Shown here: positions 12,800 through 14,881 of the stretch, piece after piece
Layout: each line of letters starts with the position of its first letter
Position numbering within the stretch: the first letter of the stretch is position 1
DNA from: Helicobacteraceae bacterium
GTDB taxonomy: Bacteria; Campylobacterota; Campylobacteria; Campylobacterales; Sulfurimonadaceae
Length of the DNA stretch: 14,881 bases
Direction: 5' to 3'
Assembly (NCBI GenBank): GCA_027068615.1
Contig: JAMOQV010000258.1
Location: 1 to 14,881, forward strand
Position numbers and translations under genes: made by a program
Notes under the pieces: generated by a model
What the model saw: only the letters and a program-made list of their open reading frames with translations
Told to the model about the DNA's origin: nothing
Databases searched by the model: none

Positions 12800-14062
12800 A
12801 TGAAAGCTATCTGTATATCAGCTGTTGCATCAAACCAAGGCAAAACCATCTTAACGATGGCACTACTTCACCACTTTAAAAACTCTGTTCGCCCTTTTAA
12901 AATCGGACCAGACTACATAGACCCACTTTTTCATCAAAAGATTTCAGATACACCATCTATAAATCTCGACACATTTATGATGAGTAAAAAACAGGTTAAG
13001 TGGATATTTCAAAAGTACAGCGATAAAGATATATCTATATGTGAGGGTGTTTCTGGGTTTTATGATGGTATGGATAAAGGATGCAGTGCTTATGGGGTAA
13101 GTAAACTCTTAAACATCCCAACTATACTACTTCTTGATGGAAGTTCTAGTTATATAACTGTTAGTGCAGTTTTAAAAGGGTTAGTTAGTTATAGGGATAA
13201 CAACACTATAAAAGCCGTAGTTTTAAACCGTCTATCATCTGAGCATCATTTTAACCTTATAAAAAATCAGATAGAAAAAGACTTCTCAAACATAGTGGTT
13301 TTAGGATGGATACAAAAAAATCTACCATCATTAAAAAACACCCACTTAGGCTTAGATATAACAGATATGAGTTTTATACGAAATATCTCTGATGAAGTTT
13401 TAAAATATATGGACTTAAAAGCCCTAAACAAGATAGCTAAAGAGTTTAAACTAAAAAAAGTTAAAAAATATCCATTTAAAAAAGTACCAAAACAAAACAA
13501 AAAACTAGCCATAGTAAATGATGAAAATTTCTCTTTTTTATACCACGATAACCTAAAGTTTTTACAAAAAACATTTAAAAAAGTTATGATTATAAACTCA
13601 ACAAAAGATGAAAAAATCCCAAAAGATGCAGATATAGTTTATATAGTTGGTGGATATGTTGAAACACCACACCACTATAACAACATAAAACACTCTAACA
13701 GATTTAAAACATCACTTATAAAACACTCAAAAACAAAACCCATATATGCAGAGTGTGCAGGGCTACTCTACCTAGCTAAAAAAGTAGATGAGAAACAGAT
13801 GAGTGGCATCTTAGACTTAGAGTTTACACTAAAGGGTAGGTTTCAAAGGATGGGATACTACTATGCTAGTAGCGACAACTCAAAAGGACACTCTTTTCAC
13901 TATACAAATATAAAAGATAAAGTTGAGGGAGTAGATATACTATCAAAACAAAAACAAGGCACAGGAGAGATTGGAAGTTGGCAAAAAGACAAGGTGTTTG
14001 GAACATACTTACACTCGATGCTAAGGGGTAATGCAAAACTTATAAAAAAGAGATTTTTATGA
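12800..14062 (+). CDS. cobB: cobyrinate a,c-diamide synthase (CobB/CbiA)
   Basis: The enzyme amidates the a and c carboxylates of (hydrogeno)cobyrinate with glutamine and ATP, ahead of CobQ in the pathway. The N-terminal ATP-binding domain has SAVASNQGKTIL (7-18), the substrate-binding FKIGPDYIDPLFH (33-45), NLDTFM and EGVSGFYDGMDKG (82-94). The C-terminal glutamine amidotransferase domain has the nucleophile Cys319 in YAECAGLLYL, GRFQRMGYYYA, and H405 in GTYLHS. The 420 residues are somewhat shorter than Salmonella CbiA (459). ATG 12800 follows a weak AAGTGGAT site. The stop overlaps the bluB start as ATGA. Whether the substrate is the cobalt-containing (anaerobic CbiA) or cobalt-free (aerobic CobB) form cannot be decided from this gene alone. 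Confidence 0.93.
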   Translation: MKAICISAVASNQGKTILTMALLHHFKNSVRPFKIGPDYIDPLFHQKISDTPSINLDTFMMSKKQVKWIFQKYSDKDISICEGVSGFYDGMDKGCSAYGVSKLLNIPTILLLDGSSSYITVSAVLKGLVSYRDNNTIKAVVLNRLSSEHHFNLIKNQIEKDFSNIVVLGWIQKNLPSLKNTHLGLDITDMSFIRNISDEVLKYMDLKALNKIAKEFKLKKVKKYPFKKVPKQNKKLAIVNDENFSFLYHDNLKFLQKTFKKVMIINSTKDEKIPKDADIVYIVGGYVETPHHYNNIKHSNRFKTSLIKHSKTKPIYAECAGLLYLAKKVDEKQMSGILDLEFTLKGRFQRMGYYYASSDNSKGHSFHYTNIKDKVEGVDILSKQKQGTGEIGSWQKDKVFGTYLHSMLRGNAKLIKKRFL

Positions 14063-14670
14063 ATGATACTCAAAAACTACTAGAGATTATGCAAAACAGA
14101 AGAGATGTAAGGGGGCATGATTTTTTAGATAAAGATATATCTGATGATGATTTAGAGTTTATACTAAAAGCTGGTATATCTGCTCCATCTGTTGGTTACT
14201 CTCAACCGTGGAAGTTTATAATCATAAAAGATAAAAAGATAAAAAATGAGATTTTTCAAAACTTTGAGGTAGAAAATGAAAAAGCCAAAAAGATTTTTAA
14301 ATCAAGCAAACTTTATCCACACCTAAAACTAGAAGGCATCAAAGAAACACCACTAAATATAGCCGTACTTTACGAACAACCAAAAGAGGATATACTAGGT
14401 ATGACAACCATGTCAAAGATGGGTGAATACAGTGTAGTATGTGCCGTGCAAAATATGTGGCTAATGGCAAGAACACTAAATATCGGTCTAGGCTGGGTTA
14501 GCATCTTAGATGAGCAAAAAGTGCTAAAAAGCATAAAAGCCCCTAAAAATCATACACTTATAGCATACCTTTGTTTAGGCTATGTAGATAAGTTCAAAAC
14601 TGAACCAGAGTTAAAAACTCTAAAATGGAAAAAGGAAAAAAAACTAGATGAGCTATGCAAAGTGGTTTGA
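14059..14670 (+). CDS. bluB: 5,6-dimethylbenzimidazole synthase (BluB)
   Basis: BluB is a flavin-destructase of the nitroreductase fold: it cuts reduced FMN with O2 to give 5,6-dimethylbenzimidazole, the lower ligand of cobalamin. The BluB-specific stretches are present: RRDVRGHDFL (14-23), APSVGYSQPWKFIII (42-56), LKLEGIKETPLNIAV (89-103), MTTMSKMGEYSVVCAVQNMWL (115-135) and GLGWVSILD (143-151). D16 and S148 probably correspond to Asp32 and Ser167, important in Sinorhizobium BluB; this assignment is by hand. The 203 residues fit the family (about 200-230). The start ATG overlaps the cobB stop as ATGA, indicating coupled expression. It implies an organism that meets O2 and makes true B12 rather than pseudo-B12. 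The last 23 bases overlap the next gene. Confidence 0.9.
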   Translation: MNDTQKLLEIMQNRRDVRGHDFLDKDISDDDLEFILKAGISAPSVGYSQPWKFIIIKDKKIKNEIFQNFEVENEKAKKIFKSSKLYPHLKLEGIKETPLNIAVLYEQPKEDILGMTTMSKMGEYSVVCAVQNMWLMARTLNIGLGWVSILDEQKVLKSIKAPKNHTLIAYLCLGYVDKFKTEPELKTLKWKKEKKLDELCKVV

Positions 14671-14881
14671 AAAACATTCAAAAAAACATAAAATTATAGT
14701 AGATAAACTAAGAAAACAAAACTATACAAAAGAGCAGATTATAGAGTATTTTTGTTATGAAAATATGCAAAAAAATGAGCTGGATTTTTGCCCACTCTAC
14801 AAAGATAACAAAAAATGCCACGATATGCAAAAACTAAACTGCTACCTTTGTGCTTGTCCAAACTTCCGTTTCAATGATGAT
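14648..14881 (+). CDS. cysteine-rich small protein (3' end outside window)
   Basis: ATG 14648 opens a frame to the window end (78 codons seen, no stop). An AAGGA site lies about 12 bases upstream inside bluB, and the start overlaps the bluB end by 23 bases. The N-terminal half is a Lys-rich helical region (KWFEKHSKKHKIIVDKLRKQ), followed by cysteines at 36, 48, 57, 65, 68 and 70 with His58. The run CPLYKDNKKCHDM and LNCYLCACPNFRF resembles, from memory, the cysteine-rich small domain (zf-like, Pfam PF04071), thought to bind metal. The position after cobB-bluB suggests a part in cobalamin metabolism, perhaps cobalt handling or a cofactor-dependent step, but that rests on context only. Confidence 0.65.
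   Translation, partial: MSYAKWFEKHSKKHKIIVDKLRKQNYTKEQIIEYFCYENMQKNELDFCPLYKDNKKCHDMQKLNCYLCACPNFRFNDD

Noticed and set aside
13267..13512. Minus-strand open frame antisense to cobB
   Set aside because: Phe-rich reversed reading of a Lys-rich segment, without start signals.
1..14881. tRNA, rRNA or CRISPR array
   Set aside because: No cloverleaf, rRNA-like GC-rich tract or regularly spaced repeats were seen while reading both strands.

Overview
The window reads as a chromosomal segment of a free-living Campylobacterota (epsilonproteobacterium), most like Sulfurimonas or a close relative. This is inferred from low GC, a flagellin gene, extended -10 promoters (TGCTATAAT), the neighbour pairs rsmA-rnj and aroC-rnc-rnhA, an RNase J with an Asn/Lys-rich tail, and an RqcH-type protein of about 440 residues. 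No database search was possible.

Layout. (1) 1-261 is the 3' end of a flagellin gene, closed by a hairpin at 272-296. (2) 310-5280 (+) holds four closely packed genes: cobQ and cbiB (late cobalamin synthesis), rsmA (16S rRNA dimethylation) and rnj (RNase J). (3) 5324-6652 (+) is an NFACT/RqcH-like protein whose start codon lies inside a perfect 16-bp inverted repeat. (4) 6699-10621 (-) is a likely operon read right to left: a 155-residue protein of unknown function, a LapB-like TPR protein with a four-cysteine knuckle, rnhA, rnc, aroC, and a previously uncalled 40-codon membrane smORF joined to aroC by an ATGA overlap. (5) 10685-11260 (+) is a CvpA-like membrane protein, tail to tail with a YeiH-family transporter (11255-12262, -); their stop codons share one CTATAG palindrome. 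(6) 12263-12799 has no intact conventional gene. It holds a 276-bp element with 19-bp perfect terminal inverted repeats and a 51-codon ORF, apparently inserted into a minus-strand gene for a small exported protein. (7) 12800-14881 (+) is a second cobalamin block: cobB/cbiA, bluB and a cysteine-rich protein cut by the window end.

Functionally, CobB amidates cobyrinate at a and c, CobQ completes the amidations, CbiB attaches the aminopropanol arm, and BluB makes the lower-ligand base 5,6-dimethylbenzimidazole using O2. The window therefore encodes late steps of B12 synthesis, split into two blocks about 10 kb apart. RNase J, RNase III, RNase HI, RsmA and RqcH form an RNA processing and ribosome quality theme in between. 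No rRNA, tRNA, CRISPR array or recognisable cobalamin riboswitch was seen.

The points most worth a second look are the start-codon hairpin of rqcH, the TIR element and the broken exported gene, the 40-codon smORF, the LapB-like zinc-knuckle protein, and the cysteine-rich protein after bluB.
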